From contig NC_015958.1 of NCBI RefSeq assembly GCF_000147695.2, positions 1,156,501 through 1,220,500 on the forward strand: a DNA stretch of 64,000 nt. The letters are read 5' to 3'. Every line of letters begins with the position of its first letter. Positions within the stretch are counted from its first letter, which is position 1. The notes beneath the pieces were generated by a model. The model saw only the letters and a program-made list of their open reading frames with translations, made no database searches and was not told the DNA's origin. The translations under genes and the position numbers were made by a program. The stretch is from Thermoanaerobacter wiegelii Rt8.B1 (GTDB lineage Bacteria; Bacillota; Thermoanaerobacteria; Thermoanaerobacterales; Thermoanaerobacteraceae). Of the stretch, positions 15,391-24,071 are shown piece by piece.

Positions 15391-16632
15391 ATGGAAGAGT
15401 TAAACAGAAATAAAAAAATAGAACGAGCTATTTTAGTAGGAATTATTTCTACACCTGAAGATGAAGAAAGCATGGAAGAATTAAAAGAACTTGCTTTAAC
15501 AGCTGGAGCTGAAGTAGTAGGAGTAATGACACAAAAGCGCAATACAATTGACAAAGCTCACTATATTGGTAAAGGAAAGCTGGAAGAATTAGAATTCTTT
15601 GCTGAAAATCAAGAAGTTGACCTTGTCATTGTCAATGATGAACTTACTGGTACACAAATTAAAAATATGGAAGACTTTTTAAATGTAAAAGTTATTGATA
15701 GAACAAATCTTATTCTTGATATATTTGCAAAAAGAGCAAAGTCAAAAGAAGGAATGTTACAAGTAGAATTAGCACAATTGAAGTATCGGCTGCCACGTCT
15801 TGCAGGTCTTGGTGGACAACTTTCAAGATTAGGTGGAGGAATAGGTACAAGGGGTCCTGGTGAGACAAAATTAGAGACAGATAGAAGGCATATAAAGAAT
15901 AGAATAAAAGCGATAGAAAAGAAGTTAGAAGAAATAGAAAGGCACAGAAGCTTACAAAGGGAAAGGCGTAAGAAAAACCGTATTCCTGTGATAGCTATAG
16001 TAGGATATACAAATGCAGGAAAATCCACGCTGCTTAATGCTTTAACTAATGCAGAAGTATACGTTGAAGATAAATTATTTGCAACACTTGATCCTACTGC
16101 GCGGAGACTTGTTTTGTCTTCAGGGAGAGAAGTAATTTTGATTGATACTGTAGGTTTTATTAGAAAGTTGCCTCACGATCTCGTGGAGGCTTTTAAATCT
16201 ACGCTAGAAGAGGTTAAATATGCAGATTTATTGCTTCATGTAATTGATGTGGCTTCACCAGATATGGAGGAAAAGATAAAGGTTGTAGAAAAGGTTCTTT
16301 CAGATTTAGGGGCTATTAATACCCCTAAGATAAATGTTTTTAATAAAATTGACCTTTTGGAAGTTGTACCTAAAGGAAATGAAAGAGAAGTTTATATTTC
16401 TGCAAAAAATAAAATTGGATTTGATAAGTTATTGCAAGCAATTGAAAGAGAAATTTTTAAAGATGTGGAAGTAGTGAATTTTCTATTGCCTTATGATAAG
16501 ACTAAAGAATACAATTATTTAAAAGAAAAAACAAAAATAATTGGAGAAAATTATAGTGAGAAAGGGATAATGATAAAAGCCGAAGTTCAAAAAGAAATAA
16601 AGGAAAGACTTAAAGATTTTATCATCGTTTAA
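15391..16632 (+). CDS. hflX: Ribosome-associated GTPase HflX
   Basis: A 413-residue GTPase that splits stalled or dormant ribosomes. The N-terminal HflX domain (with GPGETKLETDRRHI) and a coiled coil (~165-200) precede the G domain: G1 GYTNAGKST near 204, G3 DTVGF, G4 NKID. ATG 15391 is behind a modest GGTGATG site. The 3' end overlaps the convergent DUF3189 gene by 11 bp. Confidence 0.95.
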   Translation: MEELNRNKKIERAILVGIISTPEDEESMEELKELALTAGAEVVGVMTQKRNTIDKAHYIGKGKLEELEFFAENQEVDLVIVNDELTGTQIKNMEDFLNVKVIDRTNLILDIFAKRAKSKEGMLQVELAQLKYRLPRLAGLGGQLSRLGGGIGTRGPGETKLETDRRHIKNRIKAIEKKLEEIERHRSLQRERRKKNRIPVIAIVGYTNAGKSTLLNALTNAEVYVEDKLFATLDPTARRLVLSSGREVILIDTVGFIRKLPHDLVEAFKSTLEEVKYADLLLHVIDVASPDMEEKIKVVEKVLSDLGAINTPKINVFNKIDLLEVVPKGNEREVYISAKNKIGFDKLLQAIEREIFKDVEVVNFLLPYDKTKEYNYLKEKTKIIGENYSEKGIMIKAEVQKEIKERLKDFIIV

Positions 16633-17104
16633 TAGCGTTGTACTCTGCTTTTTCTTGAGCCTTTACGTTTTTAACTATTTGAACAATTTTTTTATAAGCT
16701 TTTTGCGTACCATAAATGACTAAAGGCCTTCCTATAGCAGGAAATTTTAAAGCAATAGAAGTAAATCCTCCAATTTTCATAATCCAGTTTGTAGCACCAG
16801 TCGTGTCAATCAAAAGCAGTCCTTCGTTTGTATTGAATATATGATAGTATAAATCTTTAAGAGCTGGCTCAATTAACTTTTTAGCATTTTTTACTCCCAT
16901 AGAATACACGTTGTTGCCATATTCATCAGTGCCAATAGGAACGATGTGTCCCGGGTCATTTTGGCCATTTAGTTTATCAAATAAAGGTATACTTTCTATT
17001 TCTTCTTTAGAAGGAATTCTGTCCATTGGCAGTTTTCCAGTATGTATATAAGCTGCTATTACAGAAGTATGGGTCCCACCATAACAGTGATAAATTATAT
17101 GCAT
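16622..17104 (-). CDS. DUF3189 family protein
   Basis: A 160-residue protein beginning MHIIYHCYGGTHTSVIAAYI, characteristic of DUF3189, a Firmicute family of unknown function. A Cys-Tyr-Gly-Gly-Thr-His-Thr stretch near the N-terminus is the strongest conserved feature and suggests a nucleotide- or metal-binding site (inference). There are no membrane segments. Start ATG 17104 follows GGAAGGAGAG. It converges on and overlaps hflX. Confidence 0.75.
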   Translation of the reverse strand: MHIIYHCYGGTHTSVIAAYIHTGKLPMDRIPSKEEIESIPLFDKLNGQNDPGHIVPIGTDEYGNNVYSMGVKNAKKLIEPALKDLYYHIFNTNEGLLLIDTTGATNWIMKIGGFTSIALKFPAIGRPLVIYGTQKAYKKIVQIVKNVKAQEKAEYNAIKR

Positions 17105-17324
17105 TTAAAACTCTCCTTCCTTGCTTTGTACATTAGATATTTTTTATAATTTAAAGATTTTTATACTGGTAAATTAATTTTCTGGTGGGAAAATTAAATT
17201 TTGATGTATAATTGTGGAGATGTGCGAAAAAATAAAAATAAAATTAAAAATTTAAGAAGGAATTTAAGAGTTTTTAAAGAATATTATATTAGGAGAAAAA
17301 ATAAAAATTTTAGGGGGCTTGGAA

Positions 17325-17753
17325 ATGTTAATAAGAGATTGCGCTGGAGGAGTTGTATTCAAAGGAGACAGTGTATTTATCCTCAAAAATGATAAAGGGG
17401 AGTGGGTGTTACCCAAAGGGGTTATTAGAAATAATGAATTACCTATTGATGTGGCTATAAGGAGAGTCTGTGCTGAAACAGGTCTTAAATCTGTTGAAGT
17501 CCTTTCTACTGCTGGCGAAACCAGCTACGAATTCTATTCTGTCACCCGTCAACGTCCTGTCTTTAATAAAATCACTTGGTATCTCATGATTACCGCCGAT
17601 GAGGAATTTAATATTAGCAAAGAAGATGGTTTTGTTGATGGAGGATTTTATCCTATAGACAAGGCTTTGGAGATGATTACCTATAGTCAAGACAAATCAC
17701 TTGTAAACGTTTCTTATTTTAAATATAAGACGTTGACGAAGGCTCTGGCGTAA
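17325..17753 (+). CDS. Nudix-fold protein with degenerate catalytic box
   Basis: A 142-residue Nudix-fold protein. The box spans Gly32 to Leu54 but reads G-x5-E-x7-R-R-V-C-A-E-T-G-L: the two Glu positions in REUxEE are Arg47 and Ala50, and only Glu51 remains. Metal-dependent hydrolysis may therefore be lost or altered, and a sensor or regulatory role is possible. ATG 17325 has AGGGGGCTTGG at good spacing; TTG 17319 is less likely. It has its own terminator. Confidence 0.8.
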   Translation: MLIRDCAGGVVFKGDSVFILKNDKGEWVLPKGVIRNNELPIDVAIRRVCAETGLKSVEVLSTAGETSYEFYSVTRQRPVFNKITWYLMITADEEFNISKEDGFVDGGFYPIDKALEMITYSQDKSLVNVSYFKYKTLTKALA

Positions 17754-17778
17754 AGCGAAAAAGCTTTAATAAAGCCTT

Positions 17779-17806
17779 ATAAAGCCGGCAACGGCTTTAT
17801 TTTTTG
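17779..17806 (+). terminator. Terminator of the Nudix gene
   Basis: ATAAAGCCG / CGGCTTTAT, 9-bp stem with loop GCAA, followed by TTTTTT. Confidence 0.9.
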
Positions 17807-17842
17807 ATTATAGTTTGGTATAATGACAAAAGGGGTGCTATT

Positions 17843-18493
17843 TTGGCTAAAAGTTATAAAACACTATACTCTTACGGAGTTGCTGAAATCGAAATAAAGC
17901 GTTCCAGATTTATCGGACATGCTAAACCAGTTTCTTCAGAGGAAGAGGCGATAAAATTTATAGAGGAAATTAGGGCAAGTCACAGAATGGCAACCCATAA
18001 CGTTTATGCTTATGTTATTGGAGAAAATGATGAAATTCAGCGTTTTAGTGATGATGGAGAGCCTTCTGGTACAGCAGGCATACCTGTATTAAATGTAATC
18101 AAAAAAGAAGGATTAAAAAACGTTGCTGTTGTAGTTACAAGGTATTTTGGCGGAATATTGTTAGGAGCAGGAGGATTAGTGAGAGCTTATACAAAAGGGG
18201 CAAAAGTTGGTATTGATGCTGCTGGAATAATAGAAAAAATACATGCGAAAAGAGTTATACTCACTTTTGATTATACTTTCCTGGGAAAGATTCAAAATGA
18301 GCTTTTAAAAAAAGGTTATTACATTAGGGATACTATATATTCAGATAAAGTTTCTATAGTATTACATATTGAAGAAGGCCATCTATTAGAATTTCAAACT
18401 TTTATAAACGATTTGACAAGTAAAAAGTGTGATATAAAAATTGAAGAAGATGTGTACCTTTTAAAAAAAGGCGATGAATATTATGGAACATAA
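17843..18493 (+). CDS. yigZ: YigZ/IMPACT family protein (UPF0029)
   Basis: A 216-residue protein with the IMPACT N-terminal domain (residues ~15-125; FSDDGEPSGTAGIP and VTRYFGGILLGAGGLVRAY) and the UPF0029 C-terminal ferredoxin-like domain. The family is linked to translation control, but its bacterial role is unsettled. The start is TTG 17843, placed by AAGGGGTG; it gives the usual N-terminus and length, whereas the longer frame overlaps the preceding terminator. Confidence 0.88.
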   Translation: MAKSYKTLYSYGVAEIEIKRSRFIGHAKPVSSEEEAIKFIEEIRASHRMATHNVYAYVIGENDEIQRFSDDGEPSGTAGIPVLNVIKKEGLKNVAVVVTRYFGGILLGAGGLVRAYTKGAKVGIDAAGIIEKIHAKRVILTFDYTFLGKIQNELLKKGYYIRDTIYSDKVSIVLHIEEGHLLEFQTFINDLTSKKCDIKIEEDVYLLKKGDEYYGT

Positions 18494-18577
18494 ATTTTAT
18501 CCCTTATAAAAAGGGTGGGAGAAGAGTAAATGGTGGCGCTTAATTAAGACCCTATTGAATTTAGGAGGTAAAAAAGA

Positions 18578-18590
18578 ATGGAGCATTCCT
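18578..18590 (+). pseudogene. 5' tip of a CoA-binding-domain gene, cut off by the IS110-type element
   Basis: GGAGGT and ATG 18578 give Met-Glu-His-Ser and then the element begins. Joining 18590 to 20518 gives MEHSYIDYVEEAMKRKVWAV in one frame, so this is the true start of the gene continued at 20518-20909. Confidence 0.75.
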
Positions 18591-18630
18591 GTAATGAATA
18601 AAAATAAAGAAGAATGGACTTTGAAAAATA

Positions 18631-18703
18631 AGTACCTCCTGATAAAATACAGAGTGTAAGTTTAAGAACTTACCTCGAATTATCAAAATAAACAGGAGGT
18701 ACC
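18631..18703 (+). promoter_or_regulatory. Hairpin masking the transposase ribosome site
   Basis: GTACCTCCTG (18632-18641) is the perfect complement of CAGGAGGTAC (18693-18702), which is the Shine-Dalgarno site of the transposase (ATG 18708). A second inner hairpin GTAAGTT / AACTTAC lies at 18656-18673. A transcript entering from upstream would fold and hide the ribosome site, a known way for IS elements to avoid expression by read-through. Function is inferred. Confidence 0.65.
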
Positions 18704-18707
18704 TAAA

Positions 18708-19990
18708 ATGAAGTATACACAAAATGAAAAGATTTTGCAAGTAACAGAAGACACATTAATTGTAGGAGTAGACATAGCAAAAGAAAGCCATTATGCCAGA
18801 GCATTTGACTACAGAGGAGTAGAATATGGGAAATACCTAAGATTTGAGAACAATAGAGAAGGTATGACAAAATTTTCTAAATGGGCGAAAGACTTGATGG
18901 AGAGACATAAGAAAAACAAACTAATAGTAGGGATGGAACCGACAGGACAATATTGGGTATGTTTAGTCCAATACCTTAAAGACAATAACATAAAGGTAGT
19001 AATGGTTAATCCATTTCATGTAAAGAGGAGCAAAGAATTAGATGACAATTCTCCCACAAAAAGCGATAGAAAAGACCCAAAAACAATAGCAATGCTAGTA
19101 AAAGATGGGAGATATGTAGAACCGACAATACCTGAAGGAGTATATGCAGAATTAAGGATAGCGATGGACATAAAAGACAGGTTGAACAAACAAATAGGGA
19201 TGATAAAGAATCAAATAACAAGATGGATAGACATATACTTTCCAGAGTTTAACAGCGTATTTTCAGACTGGGAAGGGAAAGCAGCACTTATCACATTAAA
19301 AGAAATTCCAACACCAGAGAAGATAGCAGAAAAAAGCAGTGGAGAAATCCTATCGATATGGAAGAAAGAAGTACAAAGGGGGTAGGAGAAAAAAGGGCTA
19401 TAAAGCTAATAGAAACTGCGAGGAAGAGCATAGGGAAGAAGCAGGGAATGAAGATGGCAGAATATGAGATAAAGACCCTCATTGAACAATACGAATTTTT
19501 TAAAAAACAAATTGAGGAAATAGAGAAGAAGATAGAAGAATTAATAGTTGAGATACCAGGGGTTAAAGAACTGCTAGGAATCAAAGGGATAGGAGTAAAT
19601 ACAGTAGCAGGTTTTATTGCAGAAGTAGGAGATATTGAAAAATATGAACATCCGAAACAGATACAAAAACTAGGAGGATTAAACCTAGTAGAGAATAGCT
19701 CTGGTAAGCATAAAGGAGAAACGACAATAAGTAGAAGAGGGAGGAAGCGATTGAGGAGAGTACTATTTACTGCAGTAATGGCTTTGGTGGCAAAAAACGA
19801 AGAATTTCGTGAACTTCACAAATATTACACTACCAGAGCGCAAAACCCGCTAAAAAAGAAGCAATCATTAATAGTATTGGGCAACAAACTAATAAGGATA
19901 TTTTATGTCATATTAAAGAAAGGAGTAAAATATGACCCAATCAAGATGATGAAGGACATAAAGAGGCCAGCATTACAGGAAGTTGCATAA
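18708..19990 (+). pseudogene. IS110-family transposase, frameshifted in a G-run
   Basis: N-terminal DEDD (RuvC-like) domain with VGVDIAKESH, GMEPTGQYW and DRKDPKTIAML, then a helical region, then the Transposase_20 domain with IPGVKELLGIKGIGVNTVAG and SSGKHKGETTISRRG. The first frame stops at 19385 after KKEVQRG; the second continues from about 19375. The break falls in the run AAAGGGGGT (about 19375-19382), so one base explains it. It could be decay, a programmed slip or a sequencing error. Joined length is about 427 residues, normal for the family. Confidence 0.85.
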
Positions 19991-20079
19991 AAAGTGCAAT
20001 ATACTATCAAATCAATTAAGGGTTAATCATCTTTTCTTCAGCTTTAACTTAATCACATCTAAAGAGCTGACCCTTAAGA

Positions 20080-20400
20080 AGAAATCAATTTTTAGGGAAA
20101 GCGAAAGTATGAACGACGTTATATAAAAGGTAACGGAAGGAATAAAATAAAAACAAGTAATCAAGAGATGGGATATTGACAACAAGAGCGGGAATTGTCA
20201 TACAAGAATAATCACCATACGGGCAAAGACCCTGCAATGGAGCAGAAATGACATCCACCTCATGGCAGGTAGAACGAAGGAATTAAGGACAGAGATCCAG
20301 TGAGACATGGGAGGGTAAACCCCATGAGATAAGTGGAGCTATCCCGCCATAATATGGAAATAAGATATGAGGTTTATTAAACTTACCTATTTAATGGTTA
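20080..20400 (+). ncRNA. Candidate guide (seek/bridge) RNA of the IS110-type element
   Basis: The tail after the transposase holds several small hairpins: TTGACAA / TTGTCA (near 20176-20202), GGG / CCC (20221-20232), CTGC / GCAG (20232-20245), ACCT / AGGT (near 20258-20271) and CATGGG / CCCATG (near 20308-20330). IS1111-type elements encode their guide RNA downstream of the transposase, and this region has the right place and size. The guide loops could not be assigned by eye, and the RNA ends are approximate. Confidence 0.5.
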
Positions 20401-20517
20401 AATAAGTAATAAATGATAATATAAGCCATGAGATGCTCTTGTTGTAATGAGAAATTTAAAGAAAAACTAAGATATTAAGAGAAAATAAAAGATAATAGAG
20501 GGAGTGGGATTATTCCT

Positions 20518-20909
20518 ACATAGATTACGTGGAAGAAGCTATGAAAAGAAAAGTGTGGGCTGTAGTAGGAGCACTCCCTCGAGAGAGTAAATATGGCTAT
20601 CAAATTTACCGAACTCTTAAATTGAACGGGTATACAGCTTATCCTGTTAATCCAAAATTTCGAGAAGTAGATGGAGACCCTTGCTATGACTCTTTATCCA
20701 GCTTACCTGTAATACCAGAAGTTGTAGATATGGTAGTTCCTCCTAACAGAGGTGAACAGTACGTAGAAGAAGCAGCAAAATTAGGTGTGGAATTTATTTG
20801 GTTTCAGCCAGGGGCAGAAAGTGAGGAACTGGTGGAAAAAGCTAAAAACCTTGGGCTAAAAGTTATTTATAATACCTGTGTAATGTTGGAAACAGATAAG
20901 AGAAAATAA
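20518..20909 (+). pseudogene. CoA-binding-domain protein, main part after IS insertion
   Basis: A Rossmann-like CoA-binding domain (WAVVGALPRESKYGYQIYR, then VVPPNRGEQYVEEA and FQPGAESEE). With the 13 bases at 18578-18590 the original gene would have been 134 codons, all in frame. The IS removed the native ribosome site. A shorter product could start at GTG 20529 or ATG 20541 (preceded by GGAAG), so the domain may still be made. Confidence 0.8.
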
Positions 20910-20933
20910 GAGGAGAGCCATCTCCTCTTATTT
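20904..20933. terminator. Bidirectional terminator
   Basis: AAATAAGAGGAGA / TCTCCTCTTATTT, 13-bp perfect stem, loop GCCA, between the CoA-binding gene and the convergent TauE/SafE genes. Confidence 0.85.
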
Positions 20934-20935
20934 GA

Positions 20936-21298
20936 CTATTTGCGAGGTTTTGAGGAAAATTCGTATATTCCCATACAGAATAAAAAAACAGCGAATATTT
21001 TTTTTAATATAAAGGCTTTTGTAATTGCTGCTATAATAGCTCCAACAAAACTTCCTATCATTCCACCTATTATTATAAGCAATATGATTTTATACTTTAT
21101 GTTTTTACTTTTAAAATGGTATATTAATGCAATAATTGCTGTAGGAATAAAAGAAAAAAGATTAACGCTTTGAGCAATGTGTTGCTCGGTTCCAGTAAAG
21201 ATTGTCAAGGCAGGGATGAGAATTGTCCCTCCTCCAATTCCCATTCCTCCTACAATTCCTGAAAAAAGTCCTATTAGAAATAGTTTCATGATATCCAC
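20936..21298 (-). CDS. TauE/SafE family half-protein 2
   Basis: A 120-residue hydrophobic protein with about four membrane segments and the family motif GIVGGMGIGGGTILIPAL near the N-terminus. Full TauE/SafE (TSUP) transporters are about 250 residues with two such halves. Here the halves are separate genes that overlap by 13 bp, this one second. They probably form a heterodimer exporting a sulfur or organic anion (inference). cysK lies nearby on the other strand. Confidence 0.8.
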   Translation of the reverse strand: MDIMKLFLIGLFSGIVGGMGIGGGTILIPALTIFTGTEQHIAQSVNLFSFIPTAIIALIYHFKSKNIKYKIILLIIIGGMIGSFVGAIIAAITKAFILKKIFAVFLFCMGIYEFSSKPRK

Positions 21299-21651
21299 AT
21301 CCTGACGGAAGCTATAAGCATTATTATGCCAAAAATTTTTCGTAATAAAGGAATGGAAATTTTATTAAGAAAATATGCACCAATAATTCCTCCCATCGTA
21401 CTTCCTAGAGCTATGTTAATAGTTAAAGGAATGTCGATTATTTTATTTTGCAAATACACTAAACTACTGACTAGAGTGATAGGAAGTATAATTGAAATTG
21501 CCGTAGCATGAGCCTTATGGTCTTCTATACCAAGTAAAAATACCAATGCTGGGACTATTAAAGTGCCTCCTCCTGCCCCTAAAAGACCGTTTACGATACC
21601 AGTTATAAAGCCTATAGAGAAAAGTTTTAGTTTATCAGTCATTTTTATCAC
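21286..21651 (-). CDS. TauE/SafE family half-protein 1
   Basis: A 121-residue membrane protein with the motif GIVNGLLGAGGGTLIVPALV, the N-terminal half of a TSUP-type transporter. ATG is at 21651. Its 3' end overlaps the start of the second half gene, so the two are coupled in translation. The two have separate starts and different frames, so this is not a single frameshifted gene. Confidence 0.8.
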   Translation of the reverse strand: MIKMTDKLKLFSIGFITGIVNGLLGAGGGTLIVPALVFLLGIEDHKAHATAISIILPITLVSSLVYLQNKIIDIPLTINIALGSTMGGIIGAYFLNKISIPLLRKIFGIIMLIASVRMWIS

Positions 21652-21710
21652 CTTTTGCAGCTTGATATTATTATTTTTTCTCTAAAATCTTTTGATATTC
21701 TAATTTCCAT

Positions 21711-21740
21711 TTGACATGTCTAGCGTAGAAAGTTTAAAAT
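21711..21740 (+). promoter_or_regulatory. Promoter of cysK
   Basis: TTGACA (21711-21716), 18 bp, TAAAAT (21735-21740), 34 bp ahead of the ATG. No T-box or SAM riboswitch fits in the short leader. Confidence 0.55.
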
Positions 21741-21773
21741 TTTTATAGTAATGTACAAATGGAGGTAAATTTT

Positions 21774-22694
21774 ATGATTGCCAACAATGTTTTTGAGCTG
21801 ATTGGAAAAACGCCAGTAGTTAAGTTAAATAAAATTGTGGAGAAAGAATGGGCGGAAATTTATTTAAAATTAGAATTTTTTAATCCTGGAGGCAGCGTTA
21901 AAGATAGGGTAGCTTTTTCCATGATAGAAAAGGCAGAAAAAGAAGGAAAATTAAAAAAAGGAAGTGTAATTATTGAACCTACCAGCGGAAATACAGGTAT
22001 AGGGTTGGCGATGGTAGGGGCAGCAAAAGGGTATAAAGTAATAATAGTTATGCCTGATACTATGAGCATGGAAAGAAGAATGCTTTTAGCGGCGTATGGG
22101 GCAGAAGTAGTTCTTACCCCTGGCAAATTGGGGATGGAAGGCGCTATAAAAAAAGCAGAAGAATTAGTAAGGCAGAATAAAAACTATTTTATGCCACAAC
22201 AGTTTGAAAATTTTGCAAATCCTTTAATCCATGAAGAGACTACTGCTAAAGAGATAATTGAAGATTTTAACGAGGGTCTTGATGCTTTTATTGCAGGTGT
22301 AGGTACGGGGGGAACTATTACAGGAGTAGGAAAAATATTAAAAAATAAATTTTCTAATATAAAGATTATTGCGGTAGAACCTTATTCAGCAGCAGTGCTT
22401 TCTGGTAAAGAGCCTGGACCTCATAAGATTCAAGGGATTGGCGCAGGCTTCATCCCTAAGGTGTTAGATAGAAATGTCATAGATGAAGTAATTGCTGTAA
22501 AAGATGAAGATGCCTTTGAGGTGACTCGCCTTTTGGCAAAAAAAGAAGGCATACTTGGAGGAATTTCTACAGGTGCTTCCTTATGGGCAGCAATTGAAGT
22601 TGCTAAGAAGTTAGGCAAAGGTAAAAAGGTTTTAGCAATAGCTCCTGACAGTGGAGAGAGGTATTTAAGTACACAACTTTTTAGAGAGGATTAG
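21774..22694 (+). CDS. cysK: Cysteine synthase (O-acetylserine sulfhydrylase)
   Basis: A 306-residue fold-II PLP enzyme that joins sulfide to O-acetylserine to make cysteine. The Schiff-base lysine is Lys43 in PGGSVKDR; the substrate loop TSGNTG and the phosphate loop [10 protein letters not shown] are present. ATG 21774 follows GGAGG at good spacing; the upstream ATG 21759 overlaps that site. Confidence 0.93.
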   Translation: MIANNVFELIGKTPVVKLNKIVEKEWAEIYLKLEFFNPGGSVKDRVAFSMIEKAEKEGKLKKGSVIIEPTSGNTGIGLAMVGAAKGYKVIIVMPDTMSMERRMLLAAYGAEVVLTPGKLGMEGAIKKAEELVRQNKNYFMPQQFENFANPLIHEETTAKEIIEDFNEGLDAFIAGVGTGGTITGVGKILKNKFSNIKIIAVEPYSAAVLSGKEPGPHKIQGIGAGFIPKVLDRNVIDEVIAVKDEDAFEVTRLLAKKEGILGGISTGASLWAAIEVAKKLGKGKKVLAIAPDSGERYLSTQLFRED

Positions 22695-22754
22695 ATTTAC
22701 AAGCTCTATATTATTGTGTTAAAATATTTTAGACACAGTAAAGGAGGTTTTTTT

Positions 22755-23495
22755 ATGTCAGGGCATTCAAAATGGGCTAATATAAAGCACAAAAAAGAAA
22801 AAATGGATGCTAAAAAGGGAAGGATTTTTACAAAGCTTACCAAAGATATTATAAAAGCGGCTAAAGAAGGCGGTGGAGACCCTAACACTAACAGTAAATT
22901 AAGAGATGCTATAGAAAAGGCAAAAGCTAATAATTTGCCAAATGAAAATATACAAAGGGCTATTAAAAAAGGTACCGGTGAATTAGGAGGAGCTAATTTA
23001 GAAGAAGTAATATATGAAGGATACGGTCCTTCTGGTACTGCCATAATTGTTGAAGCTTTGACTGATAATAAAAACAGAACTGCTGGTGAAATAAGGCATA
23101 TTTTTGATAGGCATGGCGGTAGTTTAGGAGCAGCTGGTTCTGTTACATGGATGTTTGACAAAGTCGGAATTATAATTGTTGAAAAAAATGATTCTATTGA
23201 TGAAGACGAATTAGCGATGGTTGCAATAGATGCAGGTGCGCAAGACTTTTCTGCAGAAGATGAAGAATTCGAAATAATTACTGAACCTTCAAATTTTCAA
23301 GAAGTAAAAGAAGCGATTGAAAAAGCAGGCTATAAAATTTCTGAAGCAGAAGTTACTATGCTTCCTAAAAATACTATACAACTAAGTCCTGAAGACTACG
23401 AAAAATTTGAAAAATTAATTGACAAATTAGAAGAAAATGACGATGTACAAAATGTTTATCACAATGTGGAAATAGAAGACGAAGATGAGGAATAA
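22755..23495 (+). CDS. yebC: YebC/PmpR family protein
   Basis: A 246-residue protein starting [20 protein letters not shown], diagnostic for the YebC family (translation factor for proline-rich stretches or transcription regulator, depending on the member). ATG 22755 follows AAGGAGG; the frame open from 22716 is not used. In many bacteria yebC lies near ruvCAB, as it does here (1.5 kb ahead of ruvC). Confidence 0.93.
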   Translation: MSGHSKWANIKHKKEKMDAKKGRIFTKLTKDIIKAAKEGGGDPNTNSKLRDAIEKAKANNLPNENIQRAIKKGTGELGGANLEEVIYEGYGPSGTAIIVEALTDNKNRTAGEIRHIFDRHGGSLGAAGSVTWMFDKVGIIIVEKNDSIDEDELAMVAIDAGAQDFSAEDEEFEIITEPSNFQEVKEAIEKAGYKISEAEVTMLPKNTIQLSPEDYEKFEKLIDKLEENDDVQNVYHNVEIEDEDEE

Positions 23496-23545
23496 AAGAA
23501 AGAGATAGAATAGGCTACATTTCTTCTATCTCTTTCTTTTCTTTT
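23495..23545. terminator. Bidirectional terminator between yebC and cheW
   Basis: AAAGAAAGAGATAGAA pairs with TTCTATCTCTTTCTTT around an 11-nt loop. It overlaps the last codons of cheW. Confidence 0.8.
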
Positions 23546-23961
23546 TCTGTTAAAACTTTATGTAAGTCTAAGTTGATGATTAATCTGTCGTTTAAATTGA
23601 TAATAGATGTTATGTACTCTTTTCCAATTCCTTTTATTATGCCTGGAGCTTCTTGTATGGAACTATCGTCTACATGTAAAACTTCTGTTACTGAGTCTAC
23701 GATAAAACCTACTGGTCTGTTAGTGACATTTACTACAATAATCCGATTATTGTCATTTTTTTCTGATAAAGGCAAATTAAAACGCTTTTTTAAATCTACA
23801 ATAGGAATGACTGTTCCTCTTAGATTAGTTATGCCTTCTACAAAAGAGGGGGCATCAGGTACTTTCACAATCGTCTGAAGTCGTATAATTTCTATCACCT
23901 GATTAATGTCTACGCAAAAATCTTCATTGTTTAATTTAAAAACTACAATTTGATTTGCCAC
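23515..23961 (-). CDS. cheW: CheW-like chemotaxis coupling protein
   Basis: A 148-residue single CheW domain (VVFKLNNEDFCVDINQVIEI, then ITNLRGTVIPIVDLKKRF and VGFIVDSVTEVL). CheW links chemoreceptors to CheA. It stands alone here, away from other che genes, so it may serve one receptor set. ATG 23961 follows GGGAGGAGATG. It ends inside the shared terminator. Confidence 0.92.
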   Translation of the reverse strand: MANQIVVFKLNNEDFCVDINQVIEIIRLQTIVKVPDAPSFVEGITNLRGTVIPIVDLKKRFNLPLSEKNDNNRIIVVNVTNRPVGFIVDSVTEVLHVDDSSIQEAPGIIKGIGKEYITSIINLNDRLIINLDLHKVLTEKEKKEIEEM

Positions 23962-24071
23962 TTTCTCATCTCCTCCCTTATAGATATTATTCGATATTTT
24001 TTGACAAAATCCTGCAAAGAGAATAAATTTTTTAAAATTGGTTATAATTACATAAAACAGGAGGAGATGTT

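Larger units (their letters stand above)
18591..20517 (+). mobile_element. IS110/IS1111-type insertion sequence (1927 bp)
   Basis: The element is bounded by one copy of ATTCCT on each side (18585-18590 and 20512-20517), so the exact edge is ambiguous within those 6 bp. No longer inverted repeat or target duplication is seen, as usual for IS110-type recombination at a short core. Removing it restores a full reading frame for the CoA-binding protein. It contains a DEDD transposase and a long non-coding tail of 527 bp. The left non-coding part is only 117 bp. Confidence 0.82.

Noticed and set aside
17201-17392. Possible 63-residue basic protein
   Set aside because: It has no ribosome site and its end overlaps the Nudix gene in another frame.
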